A DNA stretch of 64,000 nt from Parelaphostrongylus tenuis. Its lineage: Eukaryota > Nematoda > Chromadorea > Rhabditida > Metastrongylidae. A program made the translations under genes and the position numbers. A model generated the notes under the pieces. That model worked only from the letters and a program-made list of their open reading frames with translations. It did not search any database and was not told the origin of the DNA. This document shows positions 1 through 12,267 of the stretch, piece by piece; position 1 is the stretch's first letter; every line of letters begins with the position of its first letter. Where the stretch lies: the NCBI GenBank assembly GCA_019055375.1, contig JAHQIW010007066.1:248001-312000 (forward strand), written 5' to 3'.

Positions 1-552
1 TTTTGCTAAACACGCTACGGCACAGATAAATGCCCCTGGTCAGCACATTACAACAGAATCTTACGCCAAACCCGTGAGGGCTAGTTGCTCTATATTCAAC
101 CACATACTGGCTACCGCCTCAGCGCAAACTTTCACGAGGCATACGTAGCAGCATCCTAGGCTCAACCGATTAGTCGTGCTCCGAGACAGATTGACCTCAG
201 TGAATATAATGCGTCATAAATTTTCTGGTCCAAGTGACTGTCACTACAAGTCGCTTCATGACCCACCGTGACCCCACTCACCATTGTGAATTGCTCATTG
301 CCATTCAAACATCTCATTGCTTTGATCTCAATCATCATGAGAAGTCATCATTATCGATGCTACCGTATTGTTTCAATGACACAGTGTGTCATCGTGTGAT
401 TTGAGCCTAATATCATTATTATTACAGCTATTTCATTTTATAGATTGTTCGTTCGTATAAAGCACTACTCACTGTTATTCAACGGGAATCATTTTTTAGC
501 ACTTTATTTTATTCGCCATCACAATCCTTTTTTCAATGTACGAATCCCAGTA
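1..552. other. Intergenic, no gene recognised
   Basis: No open frame with plausible splice context and no repeat shared with the rest of the window was seen here. The sequence is moderately AT-rich and of mixed composition. Confidence 0.4.
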
Positions 553-830
553 TTTCTAGCATTCAATGCGTTTTTCGTCTTCTTTGAGAGGCGAAAAATA
601 CTGGTCTAGCGAGTCTCTTTGCAATCTCGAGGACAGCCTTGCTGTGGAGTTCCATGGGACGCTGCTGTTGACTGACGAACACAAGGGGGTGAAGGGGGGT
701 GGGGTGGGGTGGGGAGAAGGTGAGGTGGAGCCCGGCTCTACGCGCGCCGTAATCAACATCATAACCACTTTGCCATGGCCCCCTTTCAGCGGGAATACTG
801 TCAAAAAAAATCTGCGTAGAACAATCAGTC
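553..830 (+). repeat. Dispersed repeat, copy A
   Basis: This block aligns by eye with 1655-1880. Both begin with a CTAGCATTCAA-like motif, continue through a TTTTTCGTCTTCTT tract, a GTCTCTTT-CAATCTCGA block and an AG-CCT-GCTGTGG block, and later share a GCGCG..ATCA.CAACCACT block. A G-rich stretch at 685-735 is specific to this copy. Both strands show a short open frame across it, which is a by-product of composition rather than evidence of a gene. The family is not identified. Confidence 0.6.
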
Positions 831-1487
831 GGCCTACACGCATTGATCTAAGTACAGTATCAATCTACTTATCAATATACATATAACGCGCAACGCAACT
901 CGACAGCAGACGGACTGAAACATCACAAAATAAGCATCTGCCAACCGAATCGCTACATTTAGTGCATTAACCTTTGAGTACGACATGGACACGCCGCCAG
1001 CCCTACCTCACCTCGTGCGGTGAGAAGTCCGCAATGCCAAGTAAATCATTGATGTCGCGCGGCGTGTCCCCATCATACCCAAAGAGTTAACATCACCACT
1101 GAAACACGTGCGCCTTCAACCTTTAACGAAGACTAATTTGAAGAGTTCTGTACGGAAAATAAAAAATGCTGCATAGAGATGACTTTACACCTTCTAATAT
1201 CACCAATATGGATGTCAGCACAAATGCTGGACTTTCATAAAAGAGCCATATCTCGATCCGTGGATCAGAATGAAATGAAGTGGGTGGAAGGTTGTATGAG
1301 CTTATCACAGCGATCAAGACTGTTTATGATAACTCACAAATTCACTCACAGCTTCAGATACGGAAATATCCCATAAAAAGTAAAACCTAAATGAAGCACC
1401 TAATCACCTCTGAAAGGCATGTCAGGCTTTCAACTTCATCAAGTATTCTTTGTGTGAATGGATTGAATCGCGATAGCCTATCGATGT

Positions 1488-1562
1488 ATTGAGTCAGTGT
1501 TGCTGTCCTTCCAAATAATCTGGTACCGATTCGCCGACCTCAGAGCTTGGTGAGCCTTGAAC
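1488..1562 (-). repeat. Truncated tRNA-headed SINE fragment
   Basis: The stretch matches the middle of the SINE copies at 11984, 26335 and 38169: a GAGTCAGTG-TGCT block, then CTGGTACCGATT and a TTGGTGAGCC end. The tRNA-like head and the 3' tail are missing. Orientation follows the full-length copies. Confidence 0.6.
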
Positions 1563-1654
1563 ACAAAAATGAATAAAAAAAAGTAGAAAAAAGGTACCTT
1601 TCACTTCTTTTTATTTGTTCCCTCTCTCTGTATTTTTTTCTTCACTGTGCGGTT

Positions 1655-1880
1655 GGCAATACATCTAGCATTCAAGTCGTTTTTCGTCTTCTTCTTGAAC
1701 GTCGTAAAAAGACAGCGCAACGCGTCTCTTTACAATCTCGATGAGAGCCTGGCTGTGGCGTTTCATAGGGCGTTCGTTGTCGACATCCGGAGAGTGTTGG
1801 AGGCGAGGTTTGGCCTACGTGCATCGGCGCGAGCATCACAACCACTCGACCACAACACCCCTATGACACTTTATCTCAGA
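1655..1880 (+). repeat. Dispersed repeat, copy B
   Basis: Second diverged copy of the repeat at 553-830, in the same orientation and about 1.1 kb away. The pair may be a local duplication or two insertions of one family. No coding function is apparent. Confidence 0.6.
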
Positions 1881-2447
1881 TTGATTTTCTAGTTTAAGTA
1901 AGGTTCATCATTTAAAGCTTGGGACGATGCGTCGGTAACCTTTCCCGTATAGGCAGCTAAGCAATGGGTCCTATACAATAGTCAGACATCTTAGTTGATT
2001 TTAGCATTAGATATTCTCGTTGTACGAAATATTCAAGGGATATTTAGATATCGCATGACATAGCACGTCTCAGAGCAGTTTAGTGGTTTAGTTGGTGCTG
2101 TCAACGCACATGTTGTACCAGTTCCGTTAGCGATTGCTTAAGTTGTAGAGTGTGGTGTGTCGGTAGTCGACATGTGCTCTGCTCTGTACATAATGAGATG
2201 TGTGGTTCGTCTTCCCGGATTCATTATGCCGTCTGGAGTCTGCCTTCTCACAAGATTCGCCGCCTCTCTCACGGGGCGCGACGCCGCCATTACACTAAGT
2301 GAAGAGATTTGGCGTCGCGTGGTATGGGGCGAAACGTCCCACATGGGCGTCAGCGTGTTAATCAGAACAGATAAGATGGTCGGAAATCCAATGATGAAAG
2401 TACACAACAACTGAATCAGTGCCCAGCTTCCAACTCAGCACTTTCCT

Positions 2448-2560
2448 ACTGCCTTAACGTATATCTCAGGGATGTTGTCGCTGCGTAAACAGGATGAAAG
2501 GTCGTTCAGCATTACCAAAAGCGCAGTCGCCAAGGAGGACGCTAAAAATCGTATCACACA
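2448..2560 (+). pseudogene. RTE reverse-transcriptase relic (short)
   Basis: The segment is a degraded copy of the part of the RTE ORF found at about 29110-29200: a CCTTAACGTAT start, a TCGCTGCGTAAACAGGATGA block and a GCGCAGTCG block. In the better copies this encodes an AAETWSLRKQDERSLAVIER-type stretch downstream of the RT domain. Here it has many substitutions and no open frame. Confidence 0.65.
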
Positions 2561-4314
2561 ATGTTTTAAGTAGTCAAAGCTGTCAGCTACAGTAACGAAC
2601 GAATAGCAAAAACGCCTTTCTGCATGTCAAATCGACGGAAGTGAGGTTGTTGGGACATTCACTGCTCATTAGCGGTGACCGATAGACGGGAGCCGTTACT
2701 GACTCAAATACTCCGAATGTCGAACGGACAGCTGAAAACTATCGATACGACGGTCATACCTCTCCACAGAGATATCAGAGAAAAGTGTGGCGTTCAAATT
2801 TCTCCGGCAAAAAGAGCCTCACGTTATTCTTGCACCCTCCAAGAAAAAGGGAAAGGTTTATAAACGTTCAGTCGAGCACTTAGAGCTAAGAGAGACGAAG
2901 GCTCTTGCGTATGACACCACACTACCCAACTACTGCCTTGCCACAGTTTGTGTCTCCAGAGAAGCTAACAACATGCAAAAGTCTTTCGGCTCAAATAGGC
3001 TTTTTCTCTCGCATATATGGGAAAGCATTGGGTTAAGTATGTTTGAGCAATTTATCACTACCCTGATGGTTTACCTTTTCTGGCGCTAACATACCAATGT
3101 CTTAAGGTATTCATCAAACACATCTCATTATCGGTATGTTCGCGTATTTACTGTTATTAAAACTCGCATTACTGAGTTGCTAGACTTCATCAAGCCATAT
3201 CTGTTTTCCAGAATATTCATAGTAAACTTTGAAAAATAGTTAATCAACAACTCCAATACTCGTTCAGACTTTTAGATAATTCATTCAGATCGCATATTTG
3301 ATCATGTGCCAGATCATACAGCGACCCTGAATTGCTTTTTTGAACACTTGGATTTGTAAATTTTGAGAAAAGTACGTATTGTCGCAGATTTTCAGCGCGT
3401 GAAAAACTTCAAGTAATAACATCTTCGTTCATGCGTTACTTGCAATTATAGTCTCAATGAATGCTTTTTTCCATTAATGATAGGAATGAGTCTGTCAACT
3501 GCACTGTATGTTTTGAAGATATAAGACTATGCATGAGCAAACTTACCCCGCTACTTTTTACGAATATTTCTCTGATGTATGTTAAATTCTTGAACATGTT
3601 TACTATTTCATCAGTGCGTAAATGCTAGCGAATAATTCTGAGAACCCTTTCAGATAAAACCGATAGAAATTGAAACCCATCTCGTTTTACTGATCGAATT
3701 TGAAAAGTCGGTGATACAATGTGCAGGAAAGTTTTCAGAATCCCGATAGTTAGCTGTTAGAACCGCCGGTAATCTTATTGTCCTTAGCTTGTTGGAACTT
3801 TATCGTCTCAGGTGATGCGAACTTCGCGTGTTTGATAAGAGCATACTGTGTGTGTCGAGTTTATGGAAAGCATTTTATTTTTCTCAATTGTTACCTAACG
3901 TTTCAAATTCTGAAGAGTTATCAGCTCTTCCATGAGGTTTAGTGTAAGTATTGTATTACACGAATTTTCACGAGTTTATTAAAATTCATTTAAGCCTACG
4001 AGGCACTAACTGTTTTTCTAAACGTGATTTGCCTAAAACCGAGTGTAGCTTGAACATTTGGAATCACAAGTAAATATTACCTTTCAAAAGATCACTGAGT
4101 GACTACCAAAATAGATCTCCTTATCTAAATCGAATAAAGCAAACCTTTTATTTGACGAACTCTACTATTTCCAATTAAAACTTGCGGGTGATTAGCATTC
4201 TTCCTGTCTAAGTTCGGTCACTTACGTCATGCGACTTCCTTTTCACAACCTAGATAACTTACTATACCAAATCATATGCAGTTATTTGGTTATTATTTCC
4301 TATATCAAGTGGGA
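2561..4314. other. Intergenic, no gene recognised
   Basis: No exon-like stretch with matching splice sites and no repeat shared with other parts of the window could be recognised. AT-rich, mixed sequence. Confidence 0.4.
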
Positions 4315-4617
4315 GAGCGTATGTGGCGTAGTGATTAGAGGCCCTCTGCGTCGCACATAAGGTCAATGGTTCAATCTCGCTCTCATGGCTCACCAAGCCA
4401 TCCATCCCTTTGGGTCGGTAAATTGTTATCGGACTGATCTCAGACTTGTCTGGGAGGATAAGCAGCACTGACGGTTTAGTGGGAGGCCACCGCTAATTAT
4501 TTTAAAGGCCAGATATGCATTCTGTCACCGCAAACGAAGTTAAAAATTGAAGGCGAATGCATGACGCACCCGTCAGGGATTGATCGATGCCAAAAGCTTT
4601 ATCCTTTATCTTTTATC
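4315..4617 (+). mobile_element. tRNA-headed SINE, copy 1
   Basis: A non-coding retroelement of about 300 bp. The 5' head resembles a tRNA: an A-box-like GTGGCGTAGTGATTAG at about 4323 and a B-box-like GGTTCAATCTC at about 4368, the internal RNA polymerase III promoter arrangement of SINEs. A conserved body follows (GGTCGGTAAATTG, CAGACTTGTCTGGGAGGATA), then a tail rich in TTTATCC repeats. Related copies lie at 11984-12267 (-), 26335-26625 (-) and 38169-38478 (+). The head is about 70 nt but does not fold as a functional tRNA. SINEs depend on a partner LINE; the RTE elements here are candidates, but no shared 3' end is evident. Confidence 0.75.
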
Positions 4618-5983
4618 AAATGGGATTTTAATTAGCCCTCTAGTGAAAACTCAATGTCCACGTATTGCCTTGGAATTTCCGTTCGACTATCTTTATGGAA
4701 GAGTTTACCTACGCGTTCTAACATACGATGGAATCAAATCACTCAAATAAGAAGCAGATCTGAGAAAGGTGTCATCTCTTTTATTATGCAAAGATTCTCG
4801 ACACTACTCCAAAGTCGTCACCACTATGTCTTTCTGTCTTGTATGCATCTGAGAGAATAGTTCTATTACTTTTCGACTTTCCATCTCGGTGCTCATCTAT
4901 GCGAGTGTCTGCACGTTTTGCCTATGTATCGTCACCACTTGTATTACAAGAGATCAGATATTTTGTGAATGGGTTCATGCAGTCTACTTCTCCACCATTA
5001 CCTTTGCAAAGACGCTCGCACGACAGTTCCGCACCATTTCGTGACGTAATATGTCGTATTTCTACAACTATTACAGAGTTTCGCACGCCACTGTTTTCAA
5101 GACATTTTAATAAATCTTTCAAAACACCCTATCTCCCTTGCACACGTAGGTGAACGTTACTTTCAATGCATTAGGTGGACTTGACATTTTTTTTCATAGA
5201 TTGTCGCCAAATGTAAGAGTTAACCGAATAGATGGGTATGATTTCGTATAGCACGTCACCTAAACTCCGTACAAGGCGAAACCGCAGAAACACAAGCGAA
5301 GTTGAAGTAGGAAAACCAACCTTGCTCAAGTTCTATTCATATCAAAAGGACAGTTCATAAGATATTTTTCAGCATTGATGCTGAGATTTAGTGAAAATCA
5401 ATTTTTCGATTGCTACGATATGTATCCACAATATAATCCGACATGTGAAAGATCGGTTATTAATAAGACAAAAGATCGTTTGAGCGTTTACTACGTAATT
5501 GCTAGCGGTGGGTACAAATAAACTTTTCACAATCCAGTAGAGTGAACGAAATTGTGCTATTTTGAATGACTAATAAAAATTTAGTGAAAAAGCACGCAAA
5601 CACGCCAGCCGTGCTAATAGCAATTTTCTCTTAAGCACTACAGCGCAGTAAAAAGAAAAAGCTTAGCTTTAAATTTACCGCCTTTGATATTAAATGAAAA
5701 GTACTGAATCTTCTGTAAGAAATTTCTGTTTGAAGAAAAAGCGGAGCAAATGCGAGTACATAACACACTAAACACTCTCTGAACAAAATGTAATCTTCTC
5801 TTCGTTGCTATATCACATCAAGAAAACTTTCTTCAGAAATCTAACACAGTGTTAGAGTAGCAAATTTTTAGCCATATTTCAGCCAGTTCTTAGCTAACGA
5901 ATTGCTACAAAAAAAATTCAAACTCTATGTTCAACTGGAAAACCTCAAAAGGCCAGTGTACCATTTTTGGTACACTCGATCCT
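4618..5983. other. Intergenic, no gene recognised
   Basis: No recognisable gene. An open stretch of about 100 codons at 4839-5153 (+) has no start context, splice context or familiar motif and was judged accidental. Confidence 0.4.
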
Positions 5984-6795
5984 AGTATCATCCAATTAGA
6001 ACGGTTGTTGACCGATTTCGGCAACGCCTGTAGAGAGGTTAGCCTTCAATCAAATGTAACGAAAATGCTGTTCATGAGGAATGGATAGTTATTGAATGCC
6101 CCATTCACGCTAAACAAAATTAACATCTACGAATTCAGTTGCGTCTATCTGGATCGTGAAATCAACATGAAGAACGACCTAGCTCCAGAGTTGAGCAAGA
6201 GGAAACGAGCAGCTTGGGAAACGTTTAAGAGCATTGAATATAGTTAAGAGGGCAAAAAACATCCAATTCCGTGCCCACCTTTTCGACTCGACGATTATCC
6301 CTGCCCTAACGTATGCAGCATAAGTCTGGTCGCTACGTAAGTAGGATGGAAGATCACTTGGCGTTTTCAAACGCGCAGTCGAAAAGTCGAAACTAGGAGT
6401 ATCCCGTATCTCGCAAATGAAAGAAAGATTTCGTAGTTCCGACCTACATCAACGATCGAAGGTCAAAGACGCTGTTCTACACGCCAGGATATCGAAAATA
6501 AGGTGGGCCGGACACGTGATGCGCTTCAACGACAATTTATGGGCGAGAGCACTTACCGACTGAATTTCTCGGGACATCAAGCGCTCTACAGGAAAACCAC
6601 CGAGCCGATGGTCCGATTTCTTTACGAAAAGTCTAGAAGAAAGATATGTAGCTCAACGACTTCCTAAAGCAAGGAGGATTTACTGGGCTACTCTTGCACG
6701 CAATAGGGAAAGATGAAAGTGTTGCTAGTGTCCGCTCGAGTTACTCGACGATCAGCGGGACGATAGGTGACAGGTGATGCAGGTGATCCTGCAAA
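5984..6795 (+). pseudogene. RTE retrotransposon, degraded 3' half
   Basis: An 0.8-kb decayed copy of the RTE 3' coding region. It begins within the segment just after the RT catalytic motif and runs to the 3' tail, parallel to 28800-29591. Recognisable blocks include GTTCATGAGGAA at about 6072, CGTGCCCACCTTTTCGACTC at about 6271, AAAATAAGGTGGGCCGGACACGTGATGCG at about 6497, and the tail of GGTGAY-type short repeats at 6768-6790. Stops (for example TGG to TAG at about 6087) and indels break the frame. Decay is clearly older than in the copies at 28698 and 62599. Confidence 0.85.
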
Positions 6796-7289
6796 GGCTG
6801 GGCAGGAGGCTCAGAAAGGTTTTAACTCAATCAGCAACAAGGAAGTTTGAGTACACACATGCTGTGTACTTGCATTTACAAAGTCAGGAGGTGAGTGGAC
6901 CGGTGAGAGGCCACAAAATCACGCTTCACTCATCAGAATCTGACGCACACGACGTGTGAGGAGACTGCTTCTCAGTCTGTACGTATGGCGTCAAACACGT
7001 CAAAATCACAGTTGAACTCTTCTGAGACATCCAGTTGACAGATTGTAATATTCAGAGAAATCCTGAAATTTCAAGAACATGATCAACAGTACCAAATAAT
7101 TCAACATCTAATGCTGCCTAACCCTTTAGGGACGGCAGTTGATCGGTCGTACAGCACAATTCGCAAGATGCGTACGACCTCGTTAACTTTATGCTCTATT
7201 CGAAAAACGCAACCTTAGAATTTTTTTGTTATTCTGGTACCCCATCATTTTCTCTACATGATCATATGCATTTTGTGCACACACAGCTT
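6796..7289. other. Intergenic, no gene recognised
   Basis: Nothing beyond mixed AT-rich sequence could be recognised downstream of the RTE tail. Confidence 0.35.
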
Positions 7290-7570
7290 TTCTGAACGAC
7301 AAAAACTTTGAGAGCGAAACACACTATTCTTTTCGGTTTTACAGCGTTCTATAGTAGCCTATCAAAAAACAATTATAGTATCAAAATCTCTGAGATTTGA
7401 GCTATCGAATGGCTAGTAGGACTTTGGCGAAAAGCTATAGCGAGCCCCGCCAAGCAAATAAAGCAAACTGAGTGTGAAGTATAATTTATTTTTCGCTGCT
7501 ACAACGTAATAAGAAGGCATTTCTGAAACTCAAACGTATCGTTGAAATTGTGGAGGTTCAAGCTTTCAAA
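7290..7570 (+). repeat. Dispersed ATCGAATGG repeat
   Basis: Contains a GTGTGAA..TAATTTATTTTTCG block, a CTGCTACAACG block and a GAGATTTGAGCTATCGAATGGCTAGTA block. These recur in variable order at 44500-45480, 46520-46640, 60480-61400 and in the arms of the palindrome at 61445-62295. The family is not identified. Confidence 0.55.
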
Positions 7571-9714
7571 TGACTACCAAATGTCCAGAGGAAAAAATTT
7601 GTTTAGCGAGAAAGGCCCCAAAACTATCGTGTACCTCAGCTGATAAACGTCTTCTCCTGGGGGTTAACGACCTTTTCATCATCAAGACTTTTATAGGTAA
7701 GCAAATGAACTTCTGCAGAAATTTTCTTATTCATAATATTTGCAAATGCTTTTTGAATAAAATGTGTCACTATTTGCTGCTTATGACTCACACAAGGTTG
7801 GTAGTATGCTATATTGTTAAGAATTTCGAATGTGTCGAATAGTTAGAGTTCCTACACAAATATTTTTCCAGCAGTTTAACGATCTTTGTCGAAATTACGT
7901 TCACGAGAATACCAAAGTTGAGAAAAATTCGAAACCTGAAGTGATGCTGATCTCGCAACTGCTTTTTCTAAGCACTCACACACCACTCCCTCCACTGCCA
8001 ATATCTTTATTTTTCTTTCCCAATTACCGTGTTTTATCTCACCGATGGTATCAGCAGTCTTGGTGACCTGAACTTCTTTGGAAGCTACAAATGAGCAGTG
8101 AATCCAGATAAGCTGATGTGGTACAATGTACTAATTTCTACTACTTGTTTGTTTTTTTTTTCGAACCAGGGTACAACGTGAAATACATCTATAGGGACGC
8201 TGAGCTTCAAGCAATCCCTGAAACTGGAGTAGCTTCTGACCCGTGACTGTCTTTACTTTCCTGCTATTCCCCGCAATAATCGAGATTCTTGCTTGTTCTT
8301 TTTTTAGCTTTGTTAACGCTGTCGACGACTACTTGTAAAACAAGAAAATTTGGGCACAGCAACTTGACAGCAATCGTATTATGGCGACTGTGCAATCTTT
8401 TTGTAAGAGCAGCAGAGAAATTCAATGCCTAATTAGGAATTCAAGTTTTTCCCTCCTCGATACTATCAGGAAAGATTTATGGGGTATAAGTTTAGAATTT
8501 TTTGCCATTCTACTTATGAATAACAGCAAACATTTTATATACACTGGCTTACTAAATTTCGCCATAGTGGAATGATTTCCTACAGTGCTATTTCGTTATA
8601 CTCCAATGTTATGATACAGCGATACAACACCGTTTTCTTATATGAATTATATCTCTTTTTCTCCTCGAATCAATGGGCGACTTAGCGACCAAAAAACTCA
8701 TGTTTCTGTGAAACTCATGTACTCGAAAAAGATGGCTTTCAGAGCATATTGATTGCATTTAACAAAAAAATCTTCAAAGACTTCATCTTGATTTCGAAGA
8801 AATCTGTAGAATTGCTGCTTCACTGTAACACCAGCTCTGAAGCCATTCATCACACACTGTATAAGGATGTAGCTCAGTCAGGGGGAAACGACTCAATAGT
8901 CTTGACGCTTTCAATGTCCTTGACGCGCTCAATGCATATAGAGCAGTTCAAGCACGCGCTATGAGTAGCGTTCAACTAAATTGTCCTGTTACTAATTGGA
9001 AAACATTACCAAAATTCCTTACAGTAACATCTTTTTGCTACTTATCATCGATTTTACATCTAGTAGAAGGTTCATAATTATGTAAGAAAATCGAACAGCG
9101 AGCGCCAAGGTTATCTCCAGTTTTCCTCATCGTTTGCAAGAGTATTCAGGGGCGAAGGTGAAACGATATTCTACACTTGTTTATCGGCGTACAATCGCTT
9201 TACTACCGGATCATTGTCGTCAGTGGCAACCGTAAAAAGCACGTGCCAGCGATAACCCACCGACCTCGCCCACAGGAGACATACGGCTCCGCCCACATAC
9301 TATATGATCGTGATATTCACTAGCTGACCATTAGATCCCAACTCACATCCAGAATGTGGCCCCCACCGTCAACGGGACCACGTCAAAAGCCATCGCAGTC
9401 TCCGCCATCAACAGGGCTACGCATGACGCCATGTTCCAGAGCGATATCAGGGTACCCATAAACTCCTCAGATTGTTGTCTCGTACATCGTAACATATAGC
9501 TCAATCTACCGTAACTTGCTCTCTTCCAACTCACTCATAGCGTCTTCATATGGCAATTACTCACTGTATCGCATACGCACTATTCACTAGCACTATATCT
9601 CACTGCAGTTGTTGATTCTTGATATCCTAACTATGTTCTTGCGTATATAAAAATTTAATTTCCCAAATTTGAGATATCACTTCATGGGCCTCCGCGGCCC
9701 CATTACATTCTAAA
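7571..9714. other. Intergenic, no gene recognised
   Basis: No gene recognised. A minus-strand open stretch at 9343-9534 reads as a hydrophobic peptide, but it has no splice partner and no recognisable family. Confidence 0.35.
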
Positions 9715-9950
9715 CTACAAGGAATCCACTGAACCATCGCAACATGGTAAATGCGGCGACGCGAACACAAGTGCCGTTGACACTTCTACGGTCGCAAGGT
9801 CCTAGAAGTAGTTCTCCAGAGTCACAGGCATGGTGAAATGGGTGTTGTCTTCTCATCTCAGCTAGGACAACGACATCGTACACAATCCGTCTTGCTCGAC
9901 TTAAAGGACAGATCGTTTGTAGAGGGTTGGTATGGAAGTGTACTTGAGTC
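9715..9950 (-). pseudogene. RTE endonuclease fragment
   Basis: Read on the minus strand this matches the apurinic-type endonuclease domain encoded at 39770-39900. It has a VVLAEMRR segment corresponding to IGLAETRR with its catalytic Glu, then a CDSGELLLGPCDRRSV segment corresponding to the intact [16 protein letters not shown]. Only about 80 codons remain, isolated from the rest of the element. It is a decayed TE fragment, not a host gene. Confidence 0.75.
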
Positions 9951-10233
9951 ACACGTACAGGCCGCCACTTTAGTTTCGATTTAATTTCGGCAGTCTAGCT
10001 TATCTCTGAGATTTTAGCAATCTCTCTGTATTCGTCTTTTCCATCGACACCTCAGCAGGAGCTCTTTTGTGGTCAGAAAAAAGAAGCCAGTTTTCAATTG
10101 TGTGTTACATATTGCACTCAAGTAGCTTACTAAGCAATTGACCCTGGAGACTGGGTGTTCAGGATTAGGCTGCTAGGATTCCACTGGAAAGCAGGAAAAA
10201 TTTACTCAGCCCACGCGATTCGTAACCGTTTCC

Positions 10234-10340
10234 GATGTATTATAGTTCCCAGCTGCCTAGTTGCAGGCTTTTGGCCAATTTGACTCGCCGAAACGAAAGT
10301 ATATCAAGTTGGCGCTGCAAAAACAGGAAATCCATTCATT
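10234..10340 (-). pseudogene. RTE 5' leader fragment
   Basis: The reverse complement matches the leader of the RTE copy at about 39335-39410: CAGCGCCAACTTGA, a cgagTCAA-TTGGCCAAAAGCCTG block and a GGCTGGGA-like end. It lies about 300 bp from the endonuclease fragment at 9715-9950 on the same strand, in the order expected of one minus-strand element that has lost the sequence between. Confidence 0.65.
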
Positions 10341-11822
10341 GTGTCTTAGAAAGCATATGTTTGCTTCTGTTTTGCGTCATCCACCTATTCACCATCTGGG
10401 GACTAGACATTTGCCGCCGTGACTACTTTAGCAGAGATTCATCCTGCTGTTGTTTCATGCAACCACACGATCCTTTTATAGTTCCTAAGAAAAGGTTATA
10501 AACTCACAGCCTTTAGCGATTAGAATGGCCACATGCGGAGACGCGCTTCGTAACTAGCGATTAGCCGGCACAGATGGATTATAGGAAGTTAGTGATATAT
10601 ATATATATGCTTGAATACCATAGATATATCCGTATGTATTCACATATTTTGGGCGGTTTCGTAATTTCTTTCGCTTACTGCTTATTCCCTTCTAGATGAG
10701 TTGGGTTATTCCCAAAGACTGCGGTATTTTGAAGAATGTTTTAATAGCCCTAGGCAAAGGGTACAAAATACTCCTACCGCTGTTTGATCAATTGAGAATC
10801 GAGATGAATAGGCGCCTGTTACGTTCGCTTATGCTTTGCTGATATAATCTGGAGACCAGCGTAGGAAAAGTTTGAGAAAATCTACACTGCGTTTATGCTA
10901 GGCACTGCCACCTAACGGACTGTGAGTGACTTGTCCAAGGGCTGCAATGAAGACGATCTGAGCTGCCAACCACACTTTACCCATCCAGTCACCTTTGATG
11001 AAGCGCCCTGAGCAGTGATCTGGAAGTGTAACGGGATCATAGTACGACGGATGAGGAGCAAACACTCGGAAACGGTCTCAACAACAGTGCCCGCCATCTA
11101 AACAAAATGGGCTACAGCAAAGTTATGTTTCGATGAACACCTCATGCACTGACGTACAATGACAGCGAATCACGTGTTGTCATCTGCGATAGTCTTCTGC
11201 TATAGCCGCACAAGCAAAACCTTCTCAAGTGAATGATCAACACTTGAGATGAGTCTGGGGTCTAATGCGAAAACAACACACTCATAACCTACTACTAACT
11301 GCTCCGCAGCAAAGATTCGCCAGCTCAAACTAGGCCCAAATTCCATGTTCAAAAGCTTATGCTTTCAGTTTCCTGGGTTTGATAGGGCATGCTGTTCTGT
11401 GCAAGCAGACAATCAATGCCGGCGCGTACACTGAGCAACTCCAAAACTTGGCTGCATCAAAGCGGGAAGTGCATCCTAAAGGCTTTTTCTAGTATTCAGT
11501 CCGAATTAGAAGTTGATTTGAAGCACTCTGGAGAAGCAGGACTGAACCACGATATCACATCCACTCAGTGATGCACTGACAATACTCCGTCGGATTATCA
11601 TCTCTCGCACGTTCTGAATCAGCATCTGCGCAAGAAAAAATTCAAGGCTACAACTAGCTCAAATGTAACCTCGTCGACTTGTTTGGCTTCCGGCCTCATT
11701 CTTACTAAGAAAAATGCATTCAATCTTTGTCCAGTAAATGCTTGCTTCATCATAGCTTTAATTACGTTTATGATCCATCAGACTCCCCGAAATAAATAAC
11801 CATCAAATCAACGGAACTGTAG
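10341..11822. other. Intergenic, no gene recognised
   Basis: A short (AT)n run lies near 10590. No exon with supporting splice sites and no known family was recognised. Confidence 0.4.
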
Positions 11823-11844
11823 AAATTAAAAAGAAATCATGGGA

Positions 11845-11926
<82 letters not shown>

Positions 11927-11948
11927 TCCCATGACTTCTTTTTAATTT
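11823..11948. repeat. 28-bp inverted repeat around a (TA)n run
   Basis: The left arm (11823-11850) and right arm (11921-11948) are reverse complements with a single mismatch and enclose about 70 bp of uninterrupted TA dinucleotides. Each arm contains the ATGGGAACCCTA / TAGGGTTCCCAT core. The whole 126 bp can fold into one extended hairpin. It may be a MITE whose centre has expanded as a TA microsatellite. Confidence 0.85.
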
Positions 11949-11983
11949 GTTATATAGTTATATTTGTATATTTATATATAAAC

Positions 11984-12267
11984 GATAAAGCTCTAGGCGT
12001 TAATCAATAAGGATGCGCCATGCACTCATTCACAATTTTTAACATCGCTTGAGGTGAATGAATGCAAATCTGACCTTTAAAATAACTCGCGGTGGCCTCC
12101 CGCTGTATCGAGTCAGTGCTGCTTATCTTCCCAGACAAGTGTGGACCAGCCTGGTTACAATCTACCGACCCCGGTGGGAGTGATAGCTAGACGAGCCATG
12201 AGCGCGAGTTGGAACCATCAACCTTGTGTGCGACGCAGAGCACCTCTACGCTGCCCCACATGCGCTC
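11984..12267 (-). mobile_element. tRNA-headed SINE, copy 2
   Basis: Minus-strand copy of the SINE at 4315. The head lies at about 12267 (a GCGCATGTGGGGCAGCG-like A-box region with a decayed B box, GGTTCCAACTC), the body at about 12100-12200 includes the CCAGACAAG block, and the tail with GATAAAGCTC lies at 11984. Several substitutions in the B box suggest an old copy. Confidence 0.75.

Noticed and set aside
2138..2414. Overlapping open frames on both strands of about 85-90 codons
   Set aside because: No splice sites, start context or recognisable motif; GC-richer local composition explains the lack of stops.
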